Below, in pieces: positions 8,293-16,920 of a stretch of DNA of 64,000 nucleotides. Numbering within the stretch: position 1 is the first letter of the stretch; each line of letters opens with the position of its first letter. The DNA lies in assembly GCA_964428895.1 (NCBI GenBank), contig CAYRZU010000007.1:1-64000 (forward strand). Reading direction: 5' to 3'. Source of the DNA: HyVt-337 sp964428895. GTDB lineage: Bacteria; Planctomycetota; Phycisphaerae; SM23-33. Made by a program: the position numbers and the translations under genes. The notes under the pieces are model-generated. The model made no database searches and was not told the origin of the DNA. It saw nothing but the letters and a program-made list of their open reading frames with translations.

Positions 8293-10866
8293 ATGAAGTT
8301 CGCGTTTCTCATCCATCCCCTCAACGCCTACACCAAGCTATTGCTGCATCTGGGGGCGGGGGGCTTCTTCGCCAAGGATCGTCAGGAACTCGACCTGTTC
8401 GACTTCTACGCCGACCTGCACAATACCGTCCAAACGCAAGGCCGCACCGTTCAGGACGCCGCCAGCGATGACGTACGCGTGGTCGATGAGATGGCCGAAC
8501 TGGTCAGCCACAACGGCTGCCGCGCCGCCGGTCGCATCTATGAAGTCCCCATGCAGGCCACCGAGATCATCGACAACCCCCAGCAAGCCGTCGGCTACAT
8601 GGAAAAGGCCGTCGACCAGGCCGCCGACTGGGGCGCCGAACTGGTGGGACTGGGCTCGATGACGGGCGTGGTCGGCAGCCAGGGCGTGTACCTGGCCAAC
8701 CGCGGCACCACCGCCATCACCACCGGGAACTGCCTGACCGCCTACGCCACGCTCGAGAATCTCCGCAGCCTTAGCGAGGACGCCGGCATCGATCTGGCCG
8801 ACGAGATCGTTACCGTGGTGGGCTGCCCGGGCAGCATCGCCATGGCGCTGGCCCACGCGCTGGTCGGAAAGTGTCGCGAGCTTCACCTGGTGGCCCGGCG
8901 GTTGTCGGCCCGGTCGCAGAGCCTGGCCGAACAACTCGGCGCCAAACTCCTGCTGGATATCCCCGAGGCCCTGTCGCAATCCCGCGTGGTCCTGTCGGCC
9001 ACGTCCTCGGGCGACTGCATCGACCAGGCGTGGCTGCAGCCGGGCAGCGTGGTGCTCGACGTGGCGATCCCCTCCGACGTGGTCTGGCAGCCCGAGCCGC
9101 GCCCGGACGTGCTGGTGATCTCGGCGGGCCTGGCCACCGTGCCGCAGCAGATGATCGGCGATTCCATGCTGCTGGGGTTCTACGGCGGGCTCGTGCCCTC
9201 TTGCCTGGGCGAGACCATCATCCTGGCCCTGGAGAACCGCCCGGAGAACTACTCCGTCGGCCGCGACCTGGACCCCAAGCACATCCAGGAGATCGGCCAG
9301 CTCGCCCACAAGCACGGATTCGACTTCACGCGGCTGACCAGTTTCGGTCTGCCCATCGCCGAGAACGAGTTCACGCGGTTCCGCAAAATCGTCACCCAAC
9401 ACGGCGCCCGCCCCCAACGCAAGATCCCCGCTGGAACCGACGGCGCCCCTCCTGCCAACGTCTTGCCCGACATCCCCTCCCTGGCCCAGCGCGCCCGCCA
9501 ACGCTACCAGCGCTACGTCAACCCGGTCTGGGCCGCCCTGGGCGGTGAGTCCGGGCTGGTCAAGACATTCGTCCGCGCCGAAGGCGCGTTCCTCTACGAC
9601 GCCGCCGACCGACGCTTCCTCGACTTCGTCGCCGGCTACGGCTCGATGAATCTCGGCCACAACCATCCGGCTGTTGTCGAAGCCGTCAGCTCGGCGCTTA
9701 CCCAAAAAGCGCCCGGCTTCGCCCAGACGGCCGTCAACCCCCTGACGGCTGCCCTGGCTGAGAAGCTCATCTCCATCACACCCGGCAGCCTCGAACTGGC
9801 GTTCTTCACCAACAGCGGGGCCGAATCCGTCGAAGCCGCTCTCAAGCTCGCCCGCGCCGCGACTGGCCGAACGGGCCTGCTCAGTTGTGAAGGCGGCTAC
9901 CACGGCAAGACGTTCGGCGCCCTGTCCGTTACCGCCAGCCCGCATTACCAAAGGCCGTTCTCGCCGCTGCTGGCCGATACCGCGGTCGTGCCCTTTGGCG
10001 ACCTGGAAACGCTCGAGCGCGCCCTGAGCACACGGCGATTCGCCGCCTTTATCGTTGAGCCCATCCAGGGCGAAGGCGGTATGAACGTCCCGCCGGCCGG
10101 ATACCTGGCCGAAGCACGAAAGCTCTGCCACGACGTCGGCACGTTGCTGATCGTCGATGAAGTCCAAACCGGCCTCGGGCGAACCGGCGAGCTGTTCGCC
10201 GTCAACCACGACGGGGTCGAGCCCGACATCATGACGCTGGCCAAGAGCCTCGGCGGCGGCCTCGTCCCGCTCGGCGCCATGCTCGCCCGCCGCGACCTAT
10301 GGACCAAAGCCTACGGCACGCTCGACAGCTTCGCCCTGCACACCTCCACCTTCAGCGGGGGCAGTCTGGCCTGCGCGGCCGGCCTGGCCACACTGGACGT
10401 CCTCTGCAACGACGGGCTCGCCGACAGCGCCCGCCAGCACGGCCGGCAGCTCATGGCCACCCTCACCGAACTGTGTCGGCAATCCACCATCCTCCAGGCC
10501 GTCCGCGGACGGGGCCTCATGATTGGTCTGGAGTTCCAGCCTATCTCCAAGGCGATCGCCCATCAGTTCGAACGCATGGCCCTGGCTGCCAACGCCGAGT
10601 TTATGGTCCGAGGCCTCGACGACCTGATCCAGACGATCCCCGTTACCTACGTGATGGCCACGCTGCTCCACGAGCACGGCATCTACACCCAATTCACGCG
10701 ATCCAACCCCAACGTGCTCCGCGTTCAGCCGCCGCTGATTGTCACCGAACGCCAGGCCGATCACTTCTGCGAGGCCGTCGAGCAGGCCTGTTCCGAGTGC
10801 TTCTACGTCAGCGGCCTGGCCGAGTCCGTCCTCAGCAAATCCATCGGCGACCACCGCAACCAGTAG
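8293..10866 (+). CDS. Fused acyl-ACP/CoA reductase (AAR-like) and class III aminotransferase
   Basis: 857 residues from ATG 8293, 22 bp after the amidinotransferase stop; the open frame extends 20 codons earlier, inside that gene. Residues 1-395 match cyanobacterial long-chain acyl-ACP reductase: LGSMTGVVGS, TTGNCLTAY, the nucleotide-binding VVGCPGSIAMAL, and VPSCLGETIILALE with Cys304 at the position of the acyl-accepting Cys of AAR, then NYSVGRDLDPKHIQEIG. Residues ~400-857 are a complete class III PLP aminotransferase: NSGAESVEAALKLAR, LLIVDEVQTGLGRTGE, and Lys651 in LAKSLGGG. Inference: reduction of an acyl thioester to an aldehyde and its transamination to a primary amine in one polypeptide, feeding the amidinotransferase. 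I know of no characterised enzyme with this fusion. Confidence 0.88.
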   Translation: MKFAFLIHPLNAYTKLLLHLGAGGFFAKDRQELDLFDFYADLHNTVQTQGRTVQDAASDDVRVVDEMAELVSHNGCRAAGRIYEVPMQATEIIDNPQQAVGYMEKAVDQAADWGAELVGLGSMTGVVGSQGVYLANRGTTAITTGNCLTAYATLENLRSLSEDAGIDLADEIVTVVGCPGSIAMALAHALVGKCRELHLVARRLSARSQSLAEQLGAKLLLDIPEALSQSRVVLSATSSGDCIDQAWLQPGSVVLDVAIPSDVVWQPEPRPDVLVISAGLATVPQQMIGDSMLLGFYGGLVPSCLGETIILALENRPENYSVGRDLDPKHIQEIGQLAHKHGFDFTRLTSFGLPIAENEFTRFRKIVTQHGARPQRKIPAGTDGAPPANVLPDIPSLAQRARQRYQRYVNPVWAALGGESGLVKTFVRAEGAFLYDAADRRFLDFVAGYGSMNLGHNHPAVVEAVSSALTQKAPGFAQTAVNPLTAALAEKLISITPGSLELAFFTNSGAESVEAALKLARAATGRTGLLSCEGGYHGKTFGALSVTASPHYQRPFSPLLADTAVVPFGDLETLERALSTRRFAAFIVEPIQGEGGMNVPPAGYLAEARKLCHDVGTLLIVDEVQTGLGRTGELFAVNHDGVEPDIMTLAKSLGGGLVPLGAMLARRDLWTKAYGTLDSFALHTSTFSGGSLACAAGLATLDVLCNDGLADSARQHGRQLMATLTELCRQSTILQAVRGRGLMIGLEFQPISKAIAHQFERMALAANAEFMVRGLDDLIQTIPVTYVMATLLHEHGIYTQFTRSNPNVLRVQPPLIVTERQADHFCEAVEQACSECFYVSGLAESVLSKSIGDHRNQ

Positions 10867-10887
10867 TTCCCCGCCTCGCTCCCACCG

Positions 10888-10916
10888 TTGAAATCCCCAT
10901 CCGCGCCCCGTATCAT
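10888..10916 (+). promoter_or_regulatory. Sigma-70-type promoter of the dehydrogenase-FAH-ALDH unit
   Basis: TTGAAA, a 17-nt spacer and TATCAT, with a predicted start near 10923 and the next ATG at 10945. It suggests that the three following genes form a transcription unit separate from the amidinotransferase pair. Confidence 0.6.
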
Positions 10917-10944
10917 CGCCCTTTCTCTCGCAAAAGGAGCATCG

Positions 10945-11916
10945 ATGCCGTCATTCAAAGTCCTCATCACCGATTACGTCTTTGAGCACTTCGACGCCGA
11001 AACCGAAGTCCTCTCGGCCGTCGACGCCGAACTCGACATCCACCAGGCCAAGTCCGCCGATGAACTTGTCCCGCATCTGGGCGGCGTCAACGCCATCCTC
11101 AACACCTACCTGCCCGGCATGGACGACGCGATCTTCTCGGCCGCCCCGGACCTGAAGGTCATCGTCCGATACGGCATCGGCGTCGACACCATCGACGTCG
11201 CCGCCGCGACCGCCCGCGGCATCATGGTCGCCAACGTGCCCGACTACTGCATCGACGAAGTCTCCGACCACGCCCTGGCCCACTTCCTGTCGCTGGCCCG
11301 GAAGATTCCCTTTTCCGATCGCAAGGTCAAGGGCGGCGAATGGTCATTGGCCTACCTCAAACCCATGAAGGGCATCACCAACATGACCTGCGGCGTGATC
11401 GGCTTCGGCCGCATCGGCCGGGCCATCGCCGCCCGCCTCAAAGCGTTCGGACCGGACATCATCTTCGCCGACCCGTTCGGCGACGGCGACGTGGACGGCT
11501 GCCGCCGCGTGTCGCTGGATGAACTGTTCGCCGAATCCGACGCAATCTTCGTGCAGTGCCCCTCCAGCGCCGAGACCTACCACCTGATCGACCGGGCCGC
11601 CATTGAGAAGATGGCTAAGCAGCCCTTCATCATCAACTGCGCCCGCGGCGACGTTATCGATACCGACGCGATCGTCTGGGGCCTCGAAAACGACAAGATC
11701 GCCGGGGTCGGCCTCGACCTGCTCGACGATGAAGACGCCGTCGTCAAAGCAGACCATCCGCTCAAGGGGTTCGACAACGCCATCCTCACCCCGCACAGCG
11801 CGTGGTATTCGGCCGACGCCCTCGACAAGTTGCAGCGAATGGCGGCCGAGGAAGTCGCCCGCGTGCTCCGTGGCGAAAAGCCCAAATCGCTCATCAACCC
11901 CGACGTACTCAAGTAG
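10945..11916 (+). CDS. D-isomer-specific 2-hydroxyacid dehydrogenase (CtBP-like)
   Basis: 323 residues. ATG 10945 was chosen for the AAGGAG 6 nt upstream and because the frame before it is not family-like. The NAD-binding motif is GVIGFGRIGRAIAAR, with the catalytic Arg in INCARGDVID, the Glu/Asp region in GVGLDLLDDED and the catalytic His in LTPHSAW. The TPHSAWYS ending resembles the C-terminal-binding-protein branch of the family. Members reduce 2-ketoacids to D-2-hydroxyacids or the reverse. It is followed after 9 bp by the FAH-family gene and then the aldehyde dehydrogenase, which suggests a short catabolic route for a sugar acid or keto acid; the substrate is not known. Confidence 0.88.
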   Translation: MPSFKVLITDYVFEHFDAETEVLSAVDAELDIHQAKSADELVPHLGGVNAILNTYLPGMDDAIFSAAPDLKVIVRYGIGVDTIDVAAATARGIMVANVPDYCIDEVSDHALAHFLSLARKIPFSDRKVKGGEWSLAYLKPMKGITNMTCGVIGFGRIGRAIAARLKAFGPDIIFADPFGDGDVDGCRRVSLDELFAESDAIFVQCPSSAETYHLIDRAAIEKMAKQPFIINCARGDVIDTDAIVWGLENDKIAGVGLDLLDDEDAVVKADHPLKGFDNAILTPHSAWYSADALDKLQRMAAEEVARVLRGEKPKSLINPDVLK

Positions 11917-11925
11917 GAGTTCCCC

Positions 11926-12711
11926 ATGAAGCTCGCGAAAATCGACGCTAACGGCCACGTAGCCTACGCCCAGGTCGACGGCGACACCTGCCGACTGATC
12001 GACGGCTGCATCTTCGGCGAATTCACCGTCACGGATAAGACCGTGGCCCTGGCCGACGTTAAGCTCCTGGCCCCCGTTCAGCCGCGCCAGCTCGTGGCGA
12101 TCGGCCTGAACTATCGGGCCCACGCCGAAGAATCCGGCATGGCCATTCCCGAACGCCCGCTGATCTTCATCAAGACGCCCAACTGCGTGGTCGGGCCGGG
12201 CGAGCCCATCCTGCTGCCTAAGATGGCGCCCGACGAGGTCGACTACGAGTGCGAACTCGTGATCGTCATCGGCAAAGAGGCCAAGAGCGTCTCCGTGGCC
12301 GACGCCCCGGGCTACGTCCTGGGCTACACCTGCGGCAACGACGTCAGCGCCCGCGACTGCCAGCTCAAGCAGGACAAGCAATGGGCTCGCGGCAAGAGCT
12401 TCGACACCTTCGCCCCGCTCGGCCCGTGGATCGAAACCGAGCTCGACGCCGACAACGTCGGCATCAAGCTATCCGTCAACGGCCAAGAGCGCCAGAACTC
12501 CACCACCTCCGACCTGATCTTCCCCTGCATGGAACTGGTCAGCTACGTCTCCCAGTGCATGACGCTGTACCCGGGCAGCATCATCATGACCGGCACGCCG
12601 TCGGGCATCGCCTTTGCGATGGACCCGCCGCCGTTCCTGCGCGACGGCGACACCGTTACCGTCGACATCGACGGCATCGGGGCGCTGACCAACCCCGTGA
12701 AAAAGGAGTAG
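11926..12711 (+). CDS. Fumarylacetoacetate hydrolase (FAH) family protein
   Basis: 261 residues; ATG with AGGAG upstream. The N-terminal ~60 residues form the small domain. The catalytic barrel carries the metal ligands around DEVDYECELVIVIGK, then GNDVSARDCQ, FDTFAPLGPW and TGTPSGI. FAH-family enzymes hydrolyse or decarboxylate acylpyruvates, hydrate 2-oxo-pent-4-enoates, or cleave 2,4-diketo-3-deoxy sugar acids. With a 2-hydroxyacid dehydrogenase before it and an aldehyde dehydrogenase 4 bp after it, a role in sugar-acid or aromatic breakdown is plausible. Confidence 0.9.
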   Translation: MKLAKIDANGHVAYAQVDGDTCRLIDGCIFGEFTVTDKTVALADVKLLAPVQPRQLVAIGLNYRAHAEESGMAIPERPLIFIKTPNCVVGPGEPILLPKMAPDEVDYECELVIVIGKEAKSVSVADAPGYVLGYTCGNDVSARDCQLKQDKQWARGKSFDTFAPLGPWIETELDADNVGIKLSVNGQERQNSTTSDLIFPCMELVSYVSQCMTLYPGSIIMTGTPSGIAFAMDPPPFLRDGDTVTVDIDGIGALTNPVKKE

Positions 12712-12715
12712 CAAC

Positions 12716-14188
12716 ATGGATATCCGAAACCAACTCTTCATCGGCGGCGCCTGGTGCGATTCATCCGATGGCAAGACGTTCGAGGTGACCAACCCCGCCA
12801 CGAATGCATCCATCACGGCCGTCCAGTCGGCCTCCGAAGCCGACTTGAACCGCGCGATCGATAACTCCAAGCAGACCTTTGACGCGGTCTGGAGTAAGAC
12901 CACCCCGTTCGAGCGGAGCGCGTTCCTGCACAAGCTGGCCGAGGCCGTCGAGAACAATGCCGACTTCCTGGCGGCTGTCGAAACCGACGACGTCGGTAAG
13001 CCCATCTTCGAAAGCGCCAACATCGACGTCGCCAGCGCCGGCGCCACGCTCCACTACTTCGCCGACATCTGCGTGGAGGTCCTCGGCGGCGTCAAGGCCA
13101 GCCCCTACAACGAGGTCTTCGACTACACCCTCCGCGAGCCGCTGGGCGTGGTCGGGGCTATCACCCCGTGGAACTTCCCGTTCCTGATCGCCGCCCGCAA
13201 GATCGGCTCGGCCCTGGCCGCGGGCAACACCATGGTCCTGAAGCCCGCCTCCTGGGCGCCGCTGAGCACGATCCTATTCGGCGAACTCGCCAACGAGGCC
13301 GGCCTGCCCGCCGGCGTGCTGAACATCGTCCCCGGCGCCGGGGCGACGGTCGGCAAGGTCTTCACCGAAAACCCCGACCTCGAAGAGATATCCTTCACCG
13401 GCTCGACGGAAGTCGGCATGGGCCTGTACGGCCAGTGCAACACCGGGCTGAAGGGTTGCACGCTGGAACTGGGCGGCAAAGGCGCCGGGCTGGTCATGCC
13501 CGACTGCGCCATGGACGAAACAGTCGCCGGCACGCTGTTCGGCGTGTTCCTCAACCAGGGCGAATGCTGCTGCGCCCTGACGCGGCTGATTGTGCATGAA
13601 GACGTCTACGACGAGTTCGTCGACAAGTTCGTCGCCGGCGCCCAGGCCATCCCCGTCGGCGTGCCGACGGCTGAGGACACCCGCCTCGGGCCGTTGGTCC
13701 ACCCCGACCATCTCCAGACCGTGCTCGATTACGTCGAAGCCGGCAAGGCCGAAGGCGCCACGCTCGCTTGCGGCGGCGAGCGTCTGACCGACGGCGAGAT
13801 GGCCAAAGGCAACTACATGGCCCCGACTGTCTTCACCGACGTAAGCCCCCAGATGCGAATCTGGAAGGAAGAAATCTTCGGCCCGGTGGTGACGGTGACG
13901 AAGGCCTCCAGCGTCGACGAGATGGTGGCGTTGTGCAACGACACCGAGTACGGCCTCGCCTCGAGCGTCTGGACCAACGACCTGCGGCTGGCCCACACCA
14001 TCGTCCCGCGGATGAAGACGGGCACGGTGTGGTTCAACCTGCACAACTTCGTGTTCCCCAGCGCCCCGTACCCCACCTGCGGATCGTCCGGCGTGGGCTT
14101 CGAGCTGGGCAAAGAAGGCGTCCTGGCGCTGACCCGCATCAAGAACGTCATGGTCAGCCTGTTTCCCGACGGCTTCGCTTGGTACTAG
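12716..14188 (+). CDS. NAD(P)-dependent aldehyde dehydrogenase
   Basis: 490 residues, a full-length ALDH. The oxyanion Asn is in PWNFPF, the cofactor strand in SFTGSTEVG, the general-base Glu in LELGGKGAG and the nucleophile Cys within NQGECCCALTR; the first Cys after Glu is the usual catalytic one, and three occur in a row. Close to betaine-aldehyde/phenylacetaldehyde-type ALDHs. It starts 4 bp after the FAH-family stop with AAAGGAG as ribosome binding site, so it is the third gene of an operon. It oxidises an unidentified aldehyde to an acid. Confidence 0.92.
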   Translation: MDIRNQLFIGGAWCDSSDGKTFEVTNPATNASITAVQSASEADLNRAIDNSKQTFDAVWSKTTPFERSAFLHKLAEAVENNADFLAAVETDDVGKPIFESANIDVASAGATLHYFADICVEVLGGVKASPYNEVFDYTLREPLGVVGAITPWNFPFLIAARKIGSALAAGNTMVLKPASWAPLSTILFGELANEAGLPAGVLNIVPGAGATVGKVFTENPDLEEISFTGSTEVGMGLYGQCNTGLKGCTLELGGKGAGLVMPDCAMDETVAGTLFGVFLNQGECCCALTRLIVHEDVYDEFVDKFVAGAQAIPVGVPTAEDTRLGPLVHPDHLQTVLDYVEAGKAEGATLACGGERLTDGEMAKGNYMAPTVFTDVSPQMRIWKEEIFGPVVTVTKASSVDEMVALCNDTEYGLASSVWTNDLRLAHTIVPRMKTGTVWFNLHNFVFPSAPYPTCGSSGVGFELGKEGVLALTRIKNVMVSLFPDGFAWY

Positions 14189-14198
14189 GTCGCGCCGC

Positions 14199-14228
14199 TT
14201 GCATTGACCTGGCCGCGCCCCGTATGAT
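14199..14228 (+). promoter_or_regulatory. Promoter of comM
   Basis: TTGCAT, an 18-nt spacer and TATGAT, about 55 nt before the GTG start. The block CCGCGCCCCGTATGATC nearly repeats the -10 region of the promoter at 10888-10916. Confidence 0.5.
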
Positions 14229-14283
14229 CAGCGTCTCGCCGGTGTAGACACATGTGCCTTGGGGTCGAGGCGGAGGTCGATCA

Positions 14284-15849
14284 GTGATTTCGCGCGTTCA
14301 TAGCAGCATTCTGCAGGGCATTGACGCGGTCGCCTGTGAGGTCGAAGCCGACGTCGCTATCGGCGGCATGGGAGAGATCAAGTTGGTCGGCCTGGCCGAA
14401 GCGGCCGTCAAGGAATCGGTCAGCCGCATCCAGGCGGCGCTTCGCAATAGCGGTTACCGCTGGCCCGGGCCCAAGGTGACCATCAACCTCGCGCCGGCCG
14501 ACGTGAAGAAGGACTCCGCCGCGTTCGACCTGCCCATCGCCATCGCCGTCTGCGTGGCCGGCGGGCTGTTCGCCTCCGAAAAGCTCACCGACTACGTGCT
14601 GATCGGCGAACTCGCCCTCGACGCCCGCGTCCGCCCGGCCAAGGGAGTATTGGCGACGGCCATGATGGCCGCCGCTGAAGGGCGCCGGGGTGTGATCGTG
14701 CCCACCGAGAACGCCGCCGAGGCGGCCGTGGTCGACGGGCTCGACGTGATCGCCGTCAGCCATCTCGCCCAGGCCGTCGGCTTCCTGACCGATGAATTGC
14801 TGATCGAACCGGTCGACCTCGACCTGGACGACATCTTCGCCATCGCCAGCCAATACGACGAGGACTTCGCCGACGTTCGCGGCCAGGAATCGGCCAAGCG
14901 GGCGCTGATGGTGGCCGCCGCCGGCCATCACAACATTCTCATGATCGGCCCTCCGGGGTCCGGCAAGACCATGCTGGCCAAGCGAATCCCCACCGTCCTG
15001 CCGCCGCTCTCGTTGGATGAATCGCTGGAGACCACCCGCATCTACTCCTCGCGCGGCCTGCTTACGCCCGGCGAATCGCTGATGGCCACACGGCCCGTCC
15101 GAACCCCCCACCACTCCAGCTCGTCAGCCGCCCTGATCGGCGGCGGGGCCATCCCCCAGCCGGGCGAGGTCTCGCTCGCCCATCACGGCGTATTGTTCCT
15201 CGATGAGTTCCCCGAGTTCGCACGGCCGACGCTGGAGATGATCCGTCAGCCGTTGGAGGATCGGTGCGTCACCATCCCCCGCGTGCACAGCACGCTGAAG
15301 TTCCCGGCCTCGATCATGCTCGTCGCGGCCATGAACCCCTGCCCGTGCGGTTACTTCACCGACCCCAAACGCCCCTGCAAATGCACCCCCAACGCCATCG
15401 AGCGTTACCTGGGAAGAGTCTCCGGCCCACTCATCGACCGCATCGACATCCACGTAGAAGTCCCCCCCGTCCCCTGGCGGGAACTCCGCGGAGAACCCAA
15501 CGGCCTATCCAGCCAACAAATCCGCACCCAAGTTAGCGCCGCCCGCCAAATCCAACGCGACCGCTTCGCCAACGGCTCCCCCACTCCGCATTCCGAGCTC
15601 CGCACTCCGCACTCAACCACCACCAACGCGACCATGTCGTCGAAAGAGCTACGGACCCACTGCCCCCTGGACGACGCATGCGAAGCATTACTAAAGCAGG
15701 CCATGCTAGAACTAGGCCTATCCGCCCGCGCTCACGACAAAGTCCTAAGAATCGCCAGAACCATCGCCGACCTAGAAGCCACAGAAGCCATCCACCCCCA
15801 CCACCTCGCCGAAGCCATCCAATACCGGCGGCTGGATAGAAAGCTGTAA
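14284..15849 (+). CDS. comM: YifB/ComM-family Mg-chelatase-like AAA+ ATPase
   Basis: 521 residues from the GTG at 14284, placed by a perfect GGAGG 7 nt upstream; an in-frame GTG 30 nt earlier has no such site. The N-terminal LonC-like domain (VKESVSRIQAALRNSGYRW) is followed by the AAA+ core with Walker A GPPGSGKTMLAKR, Walker B LFLDEFPEF, and AMNPCPCGY with zinc-type Cys. ComM is a hexameric branch-migration helicase that helps integrate transforming DNA. Residues ~434-444 are encoded by a low-complexity CCGCACTC-type repeat, an insertion between the AAA+ core and the C-terminal helical lid; the frame is kept. Confidence 0.93.
   Translation: MISRVHSSILQGIDAVACEVEADVAIGGMGEIKLVGLAEAAVKESVSRIQAALRNSGYRWPGPKVTINLAPADVKKDSAAFDLPIAIAVCVAGGLFASEKLTDYVLIGELALDARVRPAKGVLATAMMAAAEGRRGVIVPTENAAEAAVVDGLDVIAVSHLAQAVGFLTDELLIEPVDLDLDDIFAIASQYDEDFADVRGQESAKRALMVAAAGHHNILMIGPPGSGKTMLAKRIPTVLPPLSLDESLETTRIYSSRGLLTPGESLMATRPVRTPHHSSSSAALIGGGAIPQPGEVSLAHHGVLFLDEFPEFARPTLEMIRQPLEDRCVTIPRVHSTLKFPASIMLVAAMNPCPCGYFTDPKRPCKCTPNAIERYLGRVSGPLIDRIDIHVEVPPVPWRELRGEPNGLSSQQIRTQVSAARQIQRDRFANGSPTPHSELRTPHSTTTNATMSSKELRTHCPLDDACEALLKQAMLELGLSARAHDKVLRIARTIADLEATEAIHPHHLAEAIQYRRLDRKL
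15583..15616. repeat. CTCCGCA(C/T)T-type tandem repeat inside comM
   Basis: Four imperfect copies of a 7-9-nt unit (ACTCCGCATTCCG, then CTCCGCACTCCGCACTC) sit in frame in comM and encode a TPHSELRTPHS stretch. Similar CCGCAAT units occur at 60347-60382. Confidence 0.6.
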
Positions 15850-15880
15850 GGAGTGTGGCCCAGTTCTTGCGAGAAGCCGA

Positions 15881-16306
15881 ATGCAGAAGAATAGAAAGAA
15901 GCTGGTACTAGCACTGATCCTGGTGGCGTTAGGTGCGCTAGCTGTCGCGGCAGGCCTCTTCGTCTACTGCATCGCCAACATTGAATGGGGGACCGATATC
16001 GACGAAACGGATTTCGACACCGACGCCGAACGGATCGCGTTCATCCAGGAGGTCTTGACGCTCCCGATTCCCCCGAACGTAACTGACATCCGACTGCGCT
16101 ACGTTGCATGGATGGACTGGTACTTGGAGGCAAGCTTCACACTGCCTCCCGATTCGATAGAGCCCTTCCGTGCCGAATTGGCGAAGTGCAAAGCGGAAGG
16201 GCCAAACCGCTGGTCCGTCGAGCATGTCGACAAGCCCACGCATTGGGAAGCCTACGAACTGGACCCCACGACCGGAATCGTTACAGCCGAATACGTTGTA
16301 CCGTGA
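15881..16306 (+). CDS. Small membrane-anchored protein of unknown function
   Basis: 141 residues: a basic N-terminus, one hydrophobic helix (about residues 8-31, LVLALILVALGALAVAAG) and a soluble acidic domain of about 110 residues, probably outside the membrane. The domain contains no motif I recognise. There is no clear Shine-Dalgarno. It lies 31 bp after comM on the same strand. Confidence 0.6.
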   Translation: MQKNRKKLVLALILVALGALAVAAGLFVYCIANIEWGTDIDETDFDTDAERIAFIQEVLTLPIPPNVTDIRLRYVAWMDWYLEASFTLPPDSIEPFRAELAKCKAEGPNRWSVEHVDKPTHWEAYELDPTTGIVTAEYVVP

Positions 16307-16360
16307 GGTCAGACCAACACTCAAGGTAGCGACGGCTCCTTGCCCTGGGCTGACGAATAT

Positions 16361-16375
16361 GAGCCCTTTGGGCTC
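16361..16375 (+). terminator. Small hairpin, possible weak terminator
   Basis: GAGCCC, TTT loop, GGGCTC: a perfect 6-bp stem in the gap between two small membrane-protein genes. There is no proper T-run after it, so termination is doubtful. Confidence 0.3.
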
Positions 16376-16430
16376 GTTCCCACCTGTGTTAATCTGCCCT
16401 CATCTCTGTTGCGGCGAAAGGTGGTTGGGT

Positions 16431-16811
16431 ATGTTGATGTCCATGTCTACGACCATGCCTGACGGCTCGGGGAGCTTGAGTTTGTTGTATGGGATGGTGG
16501 CCCTAGTAGCCGGGGGGCTGACGATTCTGATCTCCTGGTTCATCGTGCGGAAGGTGGCGATTGTTTTGGCTATTCTGACGCCGGTGGCGGGGGCGATCGT
16601 CGCGGGGGTCGCCGCTGAGCAACTGGCGGCGCAATACCCCGACGGCAATGCGCTGATCATCGCGATCGTCATCGGCATTGCGGTCGGCATGACGGCGGTT
16701 CCGCTGATGGTGCTGGTGCAGGTGGATCGGCTGATGCGGGAGGTCCGGCAGCTTAAGAGCAAGCAATACGCCGCTGCCAAGATGATGGGGCCTAAGCTCA
16801 AGAAGAAGTAG
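16431..16811 (+). CDS. Small integral membrane protein, unknown
   Basis: 126 residues from ATG 16431; other in-frame ATGs follow two, four and eight codons later. AAAGGTGG lies upstream. There are three hydrophobic segments (about residues 18-40, 42-60 and 75-100), then a basic cytoplasmic tail ending KLKKK. The frame stays open upstream, but that part is proline-rich and out of keeping with the rest. I do not recognise the family. Confidence 0.55.
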   Translation: MLMSMSTTMPDGSGSLSLLYGMVALVAGGLTILISWFIVRKVAIVLAILTPVAGAIVAGVAAEQLAAQYPDGNALIIAIVIGIAVGMTAVPLMVLVQVDRLMREVRQLKSKQYAAAKMMGPKLKKK

Positions 16812-16920
16812 GCCGGCCGGAGCGGTTGCGGCTGTTCCGCTGCGATTGGCGGGTTGACTTCGATTGACGCTAGGCCGACATTAGGGGGTAGTGGGACATG
16901 TCTTGGGATGGGATTGGCCT

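Noticed and set aside
8338..10209. A 623-codon minus-strand frame opposite the reductase-aminotransferase
   Set aside because: Shadow of the fusion gene; no recognisable domain.
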